DNA from: Rhodospirillaceae bacterium
GTDB lineage: Bacteria; Pseudomonadota; Alphaproteobacteria; UBA8366; GCA-2717185
Reading direction: 5' to 3'
DNA: 16,946 nt
Assembly: GCA_002717185.1 (NCBI GenBank)
Contig: PBDC01000100.1
Span: 1-16,946 of the forward strand
The translations under genes and the position numbers were made by a program. Below are positions 1 through 7,673 of this stretch, piece after piece. Every line of letters starts with the position of its first letter. Positions within the stretch are counted from its first letter, which is position 1. The notes below the pieces were generated by a model that saw only the letters and a program-made list of their open reading frames with translations, did not search any database and was not told where the DNA came from.

Positions 1-1510
1 GATCCATGAGCGTTAATTCGTTAATCGTGCCTTCAAAAGCGACACCTGGCAGTTCCGGATAACCCGCCAACATGGGCCGTACAAGGGTCCCATCTGATAC
101 GCTCGGGAAACAGCTAGGCGGCGGATCAACGCCGTGCTCCACCCAATCTTTTAAAGCCACCAGTAACGGTCGTATCAATGCTCCATAACACAGCTCGTTG
201 TCTGGCAGTTGCATTGCCGTGCCATTAGGCGGCACCGCCCAACCATGCGGTATTCCGGACGCGAGGTAGATCCGGACGTCGTCCGGTTGTAAAATATCCT
301 TGCCTTCACAGTCCGTCGCCACCAGCGAAGCGCGCGCCGACCAAATCTCGGTCTCGGTATCAAAATGCATAATCTTCGGCGTCGTGTTCGTCGCTCGGCA
401 TTTCGCAAGAAGGTTATCTGTCTTCCCAGAAATCGGATCGGTCAGTTCGCTATAGGCGAACGGGAATTGGTCACCTGGATAGTTGTGGTCCTCGTGCTGG
501 CGCTGATAGCGGCCGGGCTGAGCAAACGCCATATTAATCTGCGTCTTACGCGACCCGGCTATAACCGGTACGACGGCATCGAACACCTGTTCACCATCTG
601 GTCCTTCATTGAAACCTTGATAAAGAAAGTCCCGCACGAAGCGGCCGCTCTGAGAAATGCCAAATAGCATAAGGCGCTGAGGTGGCGAGCTATTTAGCGG
701 GTTCACATTGCCGACAGCGTCAGGCTCTCCGCTACGCAGAAAGTCCGCGATGTCCCTATGCAAGGCAAAAGCAAGGCCAGTAACCTTCGGATCTTTGGCG
801 GTGTAGATAAATTCGAAAATTGCGCCCGCATCAAAGACTGGATCGTTCGGTCGGGTAATTTCTATATGGTACTCGTCGCGATAATGCCACGATAATCCAG
901 CAGGCCGCTGCCGCTCGTCGCGCTCATGCACTCTCACGGTTAAATCTGCATCATTGATATCAAGAGCAGCCGCCGGATAAATAAGCTCTTTGGTGAAGGT
1001 TGCAGCGTTCGTATCGTCGATGGTTTCGTCCAAAACACGCCCGACCAGTGCACATTCACCATCCAACGCAACAGGATAATAAGCGCGCATACGATCATTG
1101 CCGATTTTTACATCATCCTGCCAACCTGACCACAAGAGCGTATATCCTTGCTCCATTAGAAAACCATTGCCGGCCACGTCCTCCGTCTCGGAATGGTTTA
1201 CTGCTGGAGCGGTGTTGACCCGGCATACCGCTCGTTTAGAACCACGGTTCAATACCTCGTAAAACAACCAGCCATTAGCTTTCGCAGGGTCAATTGGTCG
1301 CAAAATACAGATTTCACTCTTGTATTCGACCTGCCCTTCCTCGTTACACGGTGCCTTATCTATATTAACAATCCCGGCATTATGTTCGTCGGCGGGATCA
1401 ACCGCACCAACGGCATAACCCATCAGTCGTTCATACCGACCAATATTCCCGAACGAACGACCGCCGAAAGTTGGCGACTCTATCGCCTCGATAACGAATT
1501 CCTTAATCAT
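1..1510 (-). CDS. Large alpha/beta-hydrolase domain protein (partial, runs off left edge)
   Basis: Reading the minus strand from the ATG at 1508-1510 gives 503 uninterrupted codons to the window edge with no stop, so the C-terminus lies outside. It resembles the family annotated 'alpha/beta hydrolase domain-containing protein' (Pfam Abhydrolase_10 type), whose substrates are mostly unknown. Visible marks are FGGRSFGNIGRYERL near residue 15, VLNRGSK near 87, and the nucleophile elbow GISQSGRF at 284-291, where Ser286 is the likely nucleophile; the usual final Gly of GxSxG is Ser288. Candidate acid and histidine lie around HFDTETEIW (382-390) and GIPHGW (419-424). I see no signal peptide, so it is probably cytoplasmic. 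The start lies 6 bases after the aminotransferase stop without a clear Shine-Dalgarno, which suggests translational coupling as the third gene of a minus-strand operon. Family fairly sure, substrate unknown. Confidence 0.85.
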   Translation of the reverse strand, partial: MIKEFVIEAIESPTFGGRSFGNIGRYERLMGYAVGAVDPADEHNAGIVNIDKAPCNEEGQVEYKSEICILRPIDPAKANGWLFYEVLNRGSKRAVCRVNTAPAVNHSETEDVAGNGFLMEQGYTLLWSGWQDDVKIGNDRMRAYYPVALDGECALVGRVLDETIDDTNAATFTKELIYPAAALDINDADLTVRVHERDERQRPAGLSWHYRDEYHIEITRPNDPVFDAGAIFEFIYTAKDPKVTGLAFALHRDIADFLRSGEPDAVGNVNPLNSSPPQRLMLFGISQSGRFVRDFLYQGFNEGPDGEQVFDAVVPVIAGSRKTQINMAFAQPGRYQRQHEDHNYPGDQFPFAYSELTDPISGKTDNLLAKCRATNTTPKIMHFDTETEIWSARASLVATDCEGKDILQPDDVRIYLASGIPHGWAVPPNGTAMQLPDNELCYGALIRPLLVALKDWVEHGVDPPPSCFPSVSDGTLVRPMLAGYPELPGVAFEGTINELTLMD

Positions 1511-1516
1511 GGGCCA

Positions 1517-2890
1517 CTAAGTGATGGAGTTGGTGGCAAGCGAACTGGAGGCACTAAGATTAGTGCCGATATCGAGGCCTAATTCAGCTTTGGCAATCGC
1601 CGCATCGAGGCGGCCAATCATATCGTCAAGCTCCTCGTGGCTTGCAATCAAAGGCGGGCAAAAGCGGACATAATTTTTTACGGCGATCAGAAGCAAGCCT
1701 TCTTCCAGAGCGTGATACCGTATGCGCTCCGCCATCTCTGCATCAGGTTCCTTACTTTCACGGTCGGTCACTATATCCAGCATCCGATACAGCCCCATCC
1801 CGCGTACATCACCGACACAATTATGTTTGTTTTGGACTTCGTTCAATCGCTTACCAACAAATGTTCCCTCTAACGCCGCTTTCTCTACCAGGTTTTCGCG
1901 CAGGATCACTTTTAGTTGCGTTAGTCCCACCGCACAGGGTAACGGGTCTTGCGGATATGTGCCGGCCCAAGGTAGCCCCTTCGTGCCGCGGGTCTTCTCG
2001 GCAATTTCCGGCGTCGTCACTGTGCCGCAATTTGCGAAGCCTGCGGTTAAACCTTTGCCGAAGGTAACGATATCAGGGACGACCCCAAAGTGCTCAAAAG
2101 CCCAGAACTTACCGGTGCGCGCAGGCGCCAACTGGCATTCATCGAAAACGAGCAACGCGTCCCATCTGTCAGCGATCTCGCGGATACCACGAAGCCACCG
2201 CTCCGATGGCACAATCATGCCACCCGGGACTGCAATCGGTTCCAGCATCAGCGCCGCAACTTCCTGCGATGTCGTATATTCAATCAGTTCCTCAGTCATT
2301 TTTAGGCTGATCTCGTCCCACTGGTCGCGGTCTTCGACCGGCGCCCTGTAGTAGAACGCTGGCACGATACAGTTAGACCGTGCCGGCATCGTCAACGGGC
2401 CTAGACCTCGCCGCCTCGCTCCGCCAACCGAAGTCACAGATTCTGCTGCAAGCGAACCGCCATGCAGACCGCGCACCATGGAACAGATATCGAAGCGGTC
2501 AGTTGCACCCAGCGCCATACGCATAGCGATTTCATTCGCTTCCGAACCTGTGACGGCAAAATTCGTCATCTTAAGCTCACCCGGAAGGGTCGTCGCGAGC
2601 AGTTCAGCGAATTCGATCGCCCAAGGATTACTGTACCAAGAGGACTGATGCGTGAAGCGCTCGGCCATGCTCTTGATGGTATCGACTAGCTCTGGATGTG
2701 CATGCCCCAAGGTCAGCGACATCATCCCCGAACTCATGTCGTAATAGGCGTTGCCATCGACATCAAACAATTGTGTTCCTTCGCCACGCTCGAAGATAAT
2801 TCGCGGCTCGAAGCGCCAGCCTAAAACATAATCTTCGTCTCGGGCGGCAAGATCTTGATGGGTGTTCGAGAAAGTCAGGTCGTGCGGCAT
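1517..2890 (-). CDS. Class III PLP aminotransferase, 2,2-dialkylglycine decarboxylase-like
   Basis: A 457-residue fold-type I PLP enzyme of about the usual length. The ATG at 2888-2890 is preferred because AGGGAG sits 8 bases upstream; the frame stays open further upstream but would overlap the HypE-like gene. GSEAN (115-119) binds cofactor phosphate, DEC at 250-252 supplies the Asp that contacts the pyridine nitrogen, Lys279 in TFGKGL is the Schiff-base lysine, and Arg409 in VRFCPPL is the likely carboxylate-binding Arg. The stretch ARRRGLGP...VPAFYYRAP (159-184) resembles 2,2-dialkylglycine decarboxylase (DGD) more than GabT. However SGMMS (54-58) has Met56 where DGD carries an active-site Gln (from memory). 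It therefore may be a plain transaminase. Second gene of a minus-strand operon, 58 bases after the HypE-like gene and 6 bases before the hydrolase. Substrate unknown. Confidence 0.9.
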   Translation of the reverse strand: MPHDLTFSNTHQDLAARDEDYVLGWRFEPRIIFERGEGTQLFDVDGNAYYDMSSGMMSLTLGHAHPELVDTIKSMAERFTHQSSWYSNPWAIEFAELLATTLPGELKMTNFAVTGSEANEIAMRMALGATDRFDICSMVRGLHGGSLAAESVTSVGGARRRGLGPLTMPARSNCIVPAFYYRAPVEDRDQWDEISLKMTEELIEYTTSQEVAALMLEPIAVPGGMIVPSERWLRGIREIADRWDALLVFDECQLAPARTGKFWAFEHFGVVPDIVTFGKGLTAGFANCGTVTTPEIAEKTRGTKGLPWAGTYPQDPLPCAVGLTQLKVILRENLVEKAALEGTFVGKRLNEVQNKHNCVGDVRGMGLYRMLDIVTDRESKEPDAEMAERIRYHALEEGLLLIAVKNYVRFCPPLIASHEELDDMIGRLDAAIAKAELGLDIGTNLSASSSLATNSIT

Positions 2891-2948
2891 AGCATCGTCT
2901 CCCTGCGAGTATCGGTCGAATACTTTAGCCCCAGAGTAGCGATATGCG

Positions 2949-3947
2949 CTATGCCCCAGCCAAAATCCGTGACAACTCGTCCCGCTCGTAGCGCGGCAAT
3001 GAGCGACCATCGTCGAAACGGACGCCCTCGCCGGCCTCTGCGATCGCAAGAAGTGCAACATCGTTACCATCTCTTACGAGGACATTCGCAGCCTCATCGA
3101 CACGATCAGACGGAAATGCCGCGAGCAACGTTCCGGATGCCAGCATTCCCCAAGGATCGGCACCGACTGCTTCACACAACGCGATCCCCGGCCCGTACCA
3201 AAGCGTTGCGCTGGCCCTAACCTCCAGGGCAACGCTGGACGCTTCCGCGAGTTCGTGCAATCCGGCCGACAAACCGCCTTCGGTCGGGTCGTGCATTGCA
3301 CTTGCCCCTAATGCCGCCGACCGCAAGGCGGGTTCGATCACAGCGATACCGGGATTCAAAATTGCGTCACGTGCTTCCGCCAATAGACTGTCCGGCAAAC
3401 TCAGCTGCGTCCCCAATTCCAGCGCAACGACAGCTGCACCCTCCACGGGCGCAGGCCCAATTTGCAATATTTTATCTCCCGGTCGAACACCGCCTGTTTT
3501 GACAAAATGACCATTCGTCTGGAAACCAAGCATCTGTCCGGTCACGACTGGCTGATTAACGGCATCGGTCACTTCGGTGTGACCACCAACAAGTACAATG
3601 TCCAGGGCTTCCAGGGTCTGTCTCATATTCTCAAATATGCCCTCGACTTCCGACACCGTCGTCCCGACCGGCAACAGGAATACGGCGAGAAACCACCTCG
3701 GCCGTACACCAAGTACCGCAACGTCATTGGCATTAATCAAGACCGCATGGCCACCGACCTCATTGCCGGTCATCGTGATGGGATCGGTAGCAGTAACAAG
3801 CGCACCGCCGCCGATCCCAATCACGCCAGCATCTTCGCCAACGCTCGGCGGCAGCAAAAGCTCTGGCGTATCCTTTTTAAACGGAGCGAGAAGTCGTCTC
3901 AAAAGCGCGGCAGGCAACTTACCAGACTCGAGTACAGTTTCGGTCAC
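2949..3947 (-). CDS. HypE / AIR-synthase-related ATP-binding protein
   Basis: A 332-residue protein with a GTG start at 3945-3947, supported by TAGGAG 7 bases upstream. It has the PurM/HypE two-domain layout: PSVGEDAG (34-41), the metal/ATP region HAVLINANDVAVLG (67-80), VGGHTEV (120-126), and the C-terminal-domain motif MHDPTEGGL (218-226). In the family these bind ATP: HypE dehydrates a C-terminal thiocarboxamide during NiFe-hydrogenase maturation, and PurM makes aminoimidazole ribotide. This protein ends RDELSRILAGA and has no C-terminal cysteine, so it cannot do the HypE reaction in the known way, and no hyp or hydrogenase gene is near. Better called AIR-synthase-related of unknown function. 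It is the first gene of a minus-strand operon with the aminotransferase and hydrolase, so it may activate or phosphorylate something in that pathway (inference). Confidence 0.85.
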   Translation of the reverse strand: MTETVLESGKLPAALLRRLLAPFKKDTPELLLPPSVGEDAGVIGIGGGALVTATDPITMTGNEVGGHAVLINANDVAVLGVRPRWFLAVFLLPVGTTVSEVEGIFENMRQTLEALDIVLVGGHTEVTDAVNQPVVTGQMLGFQTNGHFVKTGGVRPGDKILQIGPAPVEGAAVVALELGTQLSLPDSLLAEARDAILNPGIAVIEPALRSAALGASAMHDPTEGGLSAGLHELAEASSVALEVRASATLWYGPGIALCEAVGADPWGMLASGTLLAAFPSDRVDEAANVLVRDGNDVALLAIAEAGEGVRFDDGRSLPRYERDELSRILAGA

Positions 3948-4029
3948 GAGGCTTCTCCTACCACGATATTCCTGCCCTCATTTCTTATTCACCTGCCGGT
4001 CAAAAATTGGCTGAACGACTGCCGCTGCG

Positions 4030-4058
4030 ACTATCAATCTATCCGATAACGTTCTCAA
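4030..4058 (-). promoter_or_regulatory. Candidate sigma-70 promoter of the minus-strand operon
   Basis: On the minus strand, TTGAGA (4053-4058) and GATAGT (4030-4035) are separated by exactly 17 bases. They match the -35 and -10 consensus at 5 of 6 and 4 of 6 positions. The predicted transcript would have a leader of about 75 bases before the GTG start of the HypE-like gene. Chance matches of this quality are not rare. Confidence 0.4.
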
Positions 4059-4147
4059 GATCGATTTCAGATTGACCTTCGTCTAACGTACAGTTGTCCC
4101 CTCAGCTATCGCACCGCTAGCAATTTTCACGAGGGCCCACCGCGCAG

Positions 4148-4166
4148 GGCGGATTGCAGGTCCGCC
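4148..4166. repeat. Perfect 6-base inverted repeat in the divergent promoter region
   Basis: GGCGGA (4148-4153) and TCCGCC (4161-4166) are exact reverse complements around a 7-base loop, about 97 bases upstream of the beta-propeller start. It could be an operator or a small leader hairpin. No T-tract follows, so it is not a terminator. Confidence 0.3.
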
Positions 4167-4262
4167 AGAACAATACGAAAATCCTGACTTCAACCAGCCT
4201 CAAGCGTGGTATGACGGCGAAAGCCCGCGAGCCACCCACGCAACGAAAAGCAACAGGATAAA

Positions 4263-5240
4263 ATGATGGTACATGTAGAACGGCTTTGCGACCGCCCGAT
4301 CATCGGCCCTGAAACGCACTCATCTATCGGCGACAACATTCAAGGTCCTTCGCTGATACGTGTGCCGGATTGGGTCAAGGATCCTCTTGGCCAGTACTAT
4401 CTCTACTTCGCTGATCATAAGGGCACCTACATTCGACTTGCTTATGCCGATGCGTTAACCGGGCCTTGGCAGGTCCATCCTCCCGGAAGCCTGCACCTGA
4501 AAGACTCGCTGTTCCCGACCGAACCGCCGCCGGTGCCTGCTGACGGCGGCGCTGCCGCGATGGCCAGCAGCCGCGCCTCTATGCCGGGGAAACGATCGCA
4601 TGACTTCACCGTCGAAGCGACAACCACACATATCGCATCGCCCGACGTTCATGTGAATGAAGACGAACAAAATATTATGATGTATTTCCATGGCTTAGAA
4701 GCTTTCGCAAAGCAGGCAACACGGGTCGCTGTGTCAAAGAACGGTATCGATTTCATCGCCAAACCAGAAATCCTCGGCCGTACCTACTTCCGCGTCTTTC
4801 AGCGACCGGACGCAGTTTACGCTATGGCTATGCCGGGACAATTCTACCGATCACAAGACGGCTATACGGGGTTTGAAGAAGGCCCACGGCTGTTTAACCC
4901 AGATATGCGCCATTCTGCCCTGTTACAGCGCGGCAACACGATGCACGTGTTCTGGACCCAAGTGGGCCACGCACCGGAGAGCATTTTATTGAGTTCGATC
5001 GATCTCTCCGATGATTGGAGTACTTGGCAAGAGACCGAACCAATTGTAATGCTCCGGCCGGAGCATTCCTGGGAGGGAGCGGATAAGCCAAACGAACCAT
5101 CGATCCGCAGCACCGCTTATGGCCATGTCAATCAGTTGCGCGACCCGGCAATCTATGAAGAGGATGGCAATGTCTATTTACTCTACGCGGTCGCTGGAGA
5201 AAGCGGTATCGCACTGGCCCAAGTTCACTTAGACAAATGA
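4263..5240 (+). CDS. GH43-like five-bladed beta-propeller protein
   Basis: A 325-residue protein rich in beta-strand. Repeated blade-like units are visible: GPSLIRVPDW...YYLYFADHKG (28-54), RLAYADALTGPW (58-69), ASPDVHV...MYFHG (125-144), RHSALLQRGNTMHVFW (216-231) and LRDPAIYEEDGNVYLLY (292-308). This pattern is typical of five-bladed propellers of the GH43/GH32/GH68 and GH130-like clan, which usually bind or cleave glycans. I cannot assign the catalytic acids with certainty; Asp and Glu at the starts of blades (Asp128, Glu279, Asp294) are candidates. No signal peptide is seen, so it is probably cytoplasmic. AGGA precedes paired ATG codons at 4263 and 4266; the second would give better spacing. 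It is first in an operon with a GST and a CoA ligase, an odd place for a glycosidase, so a non-hydrolytic role is possible. Confidence 0.7.
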   Translation: MMVHVERLCDRPIIGPETHSSIGDNIQGPSLIRVPDWVKDPLGQYYLYFADHKGTYIRLAYADALTGPWQVHPPGSLHLKDSLFPTEPPPVPADGGAAAMASSRASMPGKRSHDFTVEATTTHIASPDVHVNEDEQNIMMYFHGLEAFAKQATRVAVSKNGIDFIAKPEILGRTYFRVFQRPDAVYAMAMPGQFYRSQDGYTGFEEGPRLFNPDMRHSALLQRGNTMHVFWTQVGHAPESILLSSIDLSDDWSTWQETEPIVMLRPEHSWEGADKPNEPSIRSTAYGHVNQLRDPAIYEEDGNVYLLYAVAGESGIALAQVHLDK

Positions 5241-5259
5241 TCCAAAGAAGGAAAGATGG

Positions 5260-5862
5260 ATGAAAGTTTATTTCGCCCCGAGATCACGTGCAGTTCGCAC
5301 CGTCTGGCTCTTGGAGGAAATCGGCAAACCATACGAGCTTGTGCGGTTTACTCTTGGGCAAAAGGAAATGCGTAGTCCTGAATACACCAAAATTAACCCG
5401 AATGGACGCGTGCCAACCCTGATCGATGGAGACACGACTATCACTGAAAGTACAGCAATCGCGCAATATCTCGGCGCAAAATATGCACCGGACCTGGTGC
5501 CAGGCCCTGAAGCCGAAAATTTCGCGACCTATCTACAATGGCTCAACTACGCAGAAGGCATGATAATGCCGCCTATCAACAACTATGTTGTCGAGACCAT
5601 TCTGCTGCCTCCAGAACGCCGCAATGATGAGATTGCTGCACGTTCTCTTAAGTTGTTGAACCGGACCCTTGGCGCTGCCGAGGCACACATGCAGGGACGC
5701 GACTTTCTCGCTGGCGATTTCACTATCGCAGATACGATTACCGGTCACGCCGTCATCATGTCCCGTCGGCTAGGCGGAGATTTCAGCGATTGCCCAAATC
5801 TCAGCGCCTATGCCGATCGGCTTGAAGCACGCGATGCGTTCAAGGCAGCGGAAGCTGCGTGA
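5260..5862 (+). CDS. Glutathione S-transferase family protein
   Basis: A 200-residue protein of standard bacterial GST length. The N-terminal thioredoxin-like domain (1-about 78) has PRSRAVRTVWLLEEIGKPYE (7-26), NPNGRVPTL (46-54) with the cis-proline Pro52, and the glutathione-binding ITESTAIAQYL (61-71). The helical C-terminal domain has the N-cap motif FTIAD (154-158). Ser9 is the likely residue contacting the glutathione thiol. Members conjugate glutathione or use it as a cofactor for isomerisation or ether cleavage. The ATG at 5260 follows GAAGGA at 8-base spacing; a nearby ATG at 5256 is in another frame. It sits 19 bases after the propeller gene and overlaps the CoA ligase by 4 bases, so it probably handles an intermediate of the same pathway. 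Substrate unknown. Confidence 0.92.
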   Translation: MKVYFAPRSRAVRTVWLLEEIGKPYELVRFTLGQKEMRSPEYTKINPNGRVPTLIDGDTTITESTAIAQYLGAKYAPDLVPGPEAENFATYLQWLNYAEGMIMPPINNYVVETILLPPERRNDEIAARSLKLLNRTLGAAEAHMQGRDFLAGDFTIADTITGHAVIMSRRLGGDFSDCPNLSAYADRLEARDAFKAAEAA

Positions 5863-7490
5863 CAATAGACCCCTCTAATTGGACGCTGGTCAGCCTGGTC
5901 CAGCGACAGGCGGAGATGCATGGCGACCGCGAGTTCATGGCGTTCGAACATGGTACGCGGCTGACTTTTTGCTCACTCGACAGTGAAAGTGACACCCTGG
6001 CTCGCAGCTTAGCTAGTCTAGGCGTTGTCCCCGGCGACCGAGTGATGGCCGTATTGAAAAACCGCATCGAATTCATGCTAACGATGATCGCGGTCCAAAA
6101 GCTCGGTGCCATTTTCGTGCCGATCAACACCGAGCTGAAAGGTGCATTCCTGCAGCACCAACTAAGAAACTCGGAGCCACGCGTAATTTTTCTCGATCAT
6201 GATCTCCACGACGCATTCGACAATGTTGAAGGTGGAAACGAGAACCTTTCGGCCACGATATTTGTAGCGGGCAACGTCCCGGCCGAACGTCCTTCGGTAT
6301 TGGCAACCGCCGATGCCATGACATACGAGGTACTTACCGAAATCGAGGGTGCAGATGACAGTGTCTTGCTCAGACCACGCCCTGAAGACATCGCCTTCAT
6401 TATGTACACGTCGGGCACAACAGGCCCAGCCAAAGGCGTTTTGATGCCGCATGCTCATTGTTACGCATTCGGCCACAATTTGGCCTGGGCAATGGAACTA
6501 AATGAAACGGATTGTCAGTACGTCTGCATGCCAATTTTCCACGGCATGGGATTACTCATGCAGGTAGTCGGTTCCCTGATCGCAGGGAGCAGAATCTATT
6601 GCGTAGAAAGGTTCTCACCAAACCGCTGGCTTGACGAAGTACGGGCTTGCGGCGCAACGGTCTCCAACGCGCTCGGAGTAATGCCAGAAATGATTTTCCG
6701 GACACCGGAAACCAAGTACGACCTGGACAACAAACTGCGCATTGTTATCGCCGTGCCTATAGCCGCAGAATGGAGTGAGGCAATGGAACAACGATTTGGC
6801 TTCCGTTTCATGCAGGCCTTCGGCGGCACGGAAACCAGTATCGTGTGCTACACGACTTTGGATGACCCGCTTTTACCAGGCATGGCGGGCCATGTACGCG
6901 ACGAGTTCTATAAAGTGGCTATCGTCGACCCAGAAACCGACGCTTCCATACCGCAAGGAGAGATCGGTGAAATCGTCGTACGGCCAAAGCTGCCCTTTGT
7001 TTTCAATCAAGGCTATTACCGTATGCCCGAGAAGACCGTCGAGGCTTGGCGCAATCTCTGGTATCACACTGGCGACGCGGGATATTTCGACGCCAAAGAC
7101 CGGTTATACTTTGCAGACCGAATAAAGGACCGTATTCGACGGCGCGGCGAAAACATCTCCAGCTATGAAGTCGAGCAAGTCCTGAACGAACATCCAGACA
7201 TCAAAGAATGTGCCGTGGTCGGCATCAAATTGGAAGGCACCGGCGGTGAAGACGAAGTTAAAGCCATCATCGTTACTGAGGTTGGCACATCAATCGATCA
7301 CGTCGCCCTGCTAAACTATTGTGCCGAATACATTCCGCGATTTGCGGTACCCCGCTTCATCGAGATCGTTGCAGAAATTCCCAAATCCGCCACCGGAAAG
7401 ATGCAAAAAGAGCCGTTACGCCAAGCCGGTGTAACCGACCGTACCTGGGATCGGGAATCCGTCGGCTATAAGATCCCACGACGGGTTTAG
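5859..7490 (+). CDS. AMP-forming acyl-CoA ligase, CaiC/DitJ-like
   Basis: A 543-residue ANL-superfamily adenylating enzyme. The order of motifs is complete: phosphate loop YTSGTTGPAKGV (183-194), MPIFHGMG (224-231), FGGTETS (321-327), YHTGD (402-406), hinge RIRRRGENISSYEVE (425-439) and catalytic Lys514 in SATGKMQK. It activates a carboxylic acid to the acyl-AMP and then to the CoA thioester. The hinge and overall pattern resemble crotonobetaine/carnitine-CoA ligase (CaiC) and the DitJ-like group rather than long-chain fatty-acid ligases, but the acid cannot be read from the sequence. The GTG start (5859-5861) overlaps the GST stop as GTGA, a strong sign of translational coupling. It is the last gene of the three-gene plus-strand operon and the probable entry step to the CoA chemistry of the window. 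Confidence 0.93.
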   Translation: MTIDPSNWTLVSLVQRQAEMHGDREFMAFEHGTRLTFCSLDSESDTLARSLASLGVVPGDRVMAVLKNRIEFMLTMIAVQKLGAIFVPINTELKGAFLQHQLRNSEPRVIFLDHDLHDAFDNVEGGNENLSATIFVAGNVPAERPSVLATADAMTYEVLTEIEGADDSVLLRPRPEDIAFIMYTSGTTGPAKGVLMPHAHCYAFGHNLAWAMELNETDCQYVCMPIFHGMGLLMQVVGSLIAGSRIYCVERFSPNRWLDEVRACGATVSNALGVMPEMIFRTPETKYDLDNKLRIVIAVPIAAEWSEAMEQRFGFRFMQAFGGTETSIVCYTTLDDPLLPGMAGHVRDEFYKVAIVDPETDASIPQGEIGEIVVRPKLPFVFNQGYYRMPEKTVEAWRNLWYHTGDAGYFDAKDRLYFADRIKDRIRRRGENISSYEVEQVLNEHPDIKECAVVGIKLEGTGGEDEVKAIIVTEVGTSIDHVALLNYCAEYIPRFAVPRFIEIVAEIPKSATGKMQKEPLRQAGVTDRTWDRESVGYKIPRRV

Positions 7491-7559
7491 CGAGAGCTTC
7501 ATAAGGTGAAATAAATGCTCGTAATGGCAGCCGCGCACGTGTGCAGCGCAACCCTAAGG

Positions 7560-7576
7560 AAGGCCCGCTGCCTTTT
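7560..7576 (+). terminator. Weak candidate terminator after the CoA ligase operon
   Basis: AAGGC (7560-7564) pairs with GCCTT (7570-7574) around the loop CCGCT, followed by two more T then A residues. It lies 70 bases past the CoA-ligase stop in the 183-base convergent gap. The stem is short and the T-tract poor. Confidence 0.3.
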
Positions 7577-7673
7577 AAATGTGTTTGGAGGGACATTAAA
7601 AACGTTGCGAACCGTCGCTCGCGGCTAGCGCTGGTTATAGCCAACCTGTTCCACCATTTCTCTAGAGTTCAAT

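Larger units (their letters stand above)
3948..4262. other. Divergent intergenic region between the HypE-like and beta-propeller operons
   Basis: This 315-base gap separates two divergent operons and should hold both promoters. I find no credible coding region. It contains a reasonable sigma-70-like promoter for the minus operon (4030-4058), a short perfect inverted repeat (4148-4166) and the AGGA Shine-Dalgarno of the plus operon (4255-4258). No convincing plus-strand promoter stands out; TTGCAG (4154-4159) with GAAAAT 17 bases later is the best I find and is poor. Confidence 0.6.

Noticed and set aside
2891..3070. An N-terminal extension of the aminotransferase by 60 codons.
   Set aside because: It overlaps the HypE-like gene, and the internal ATG at 2890 has a strong Shine-Dalgarno and starts where the family normally does.
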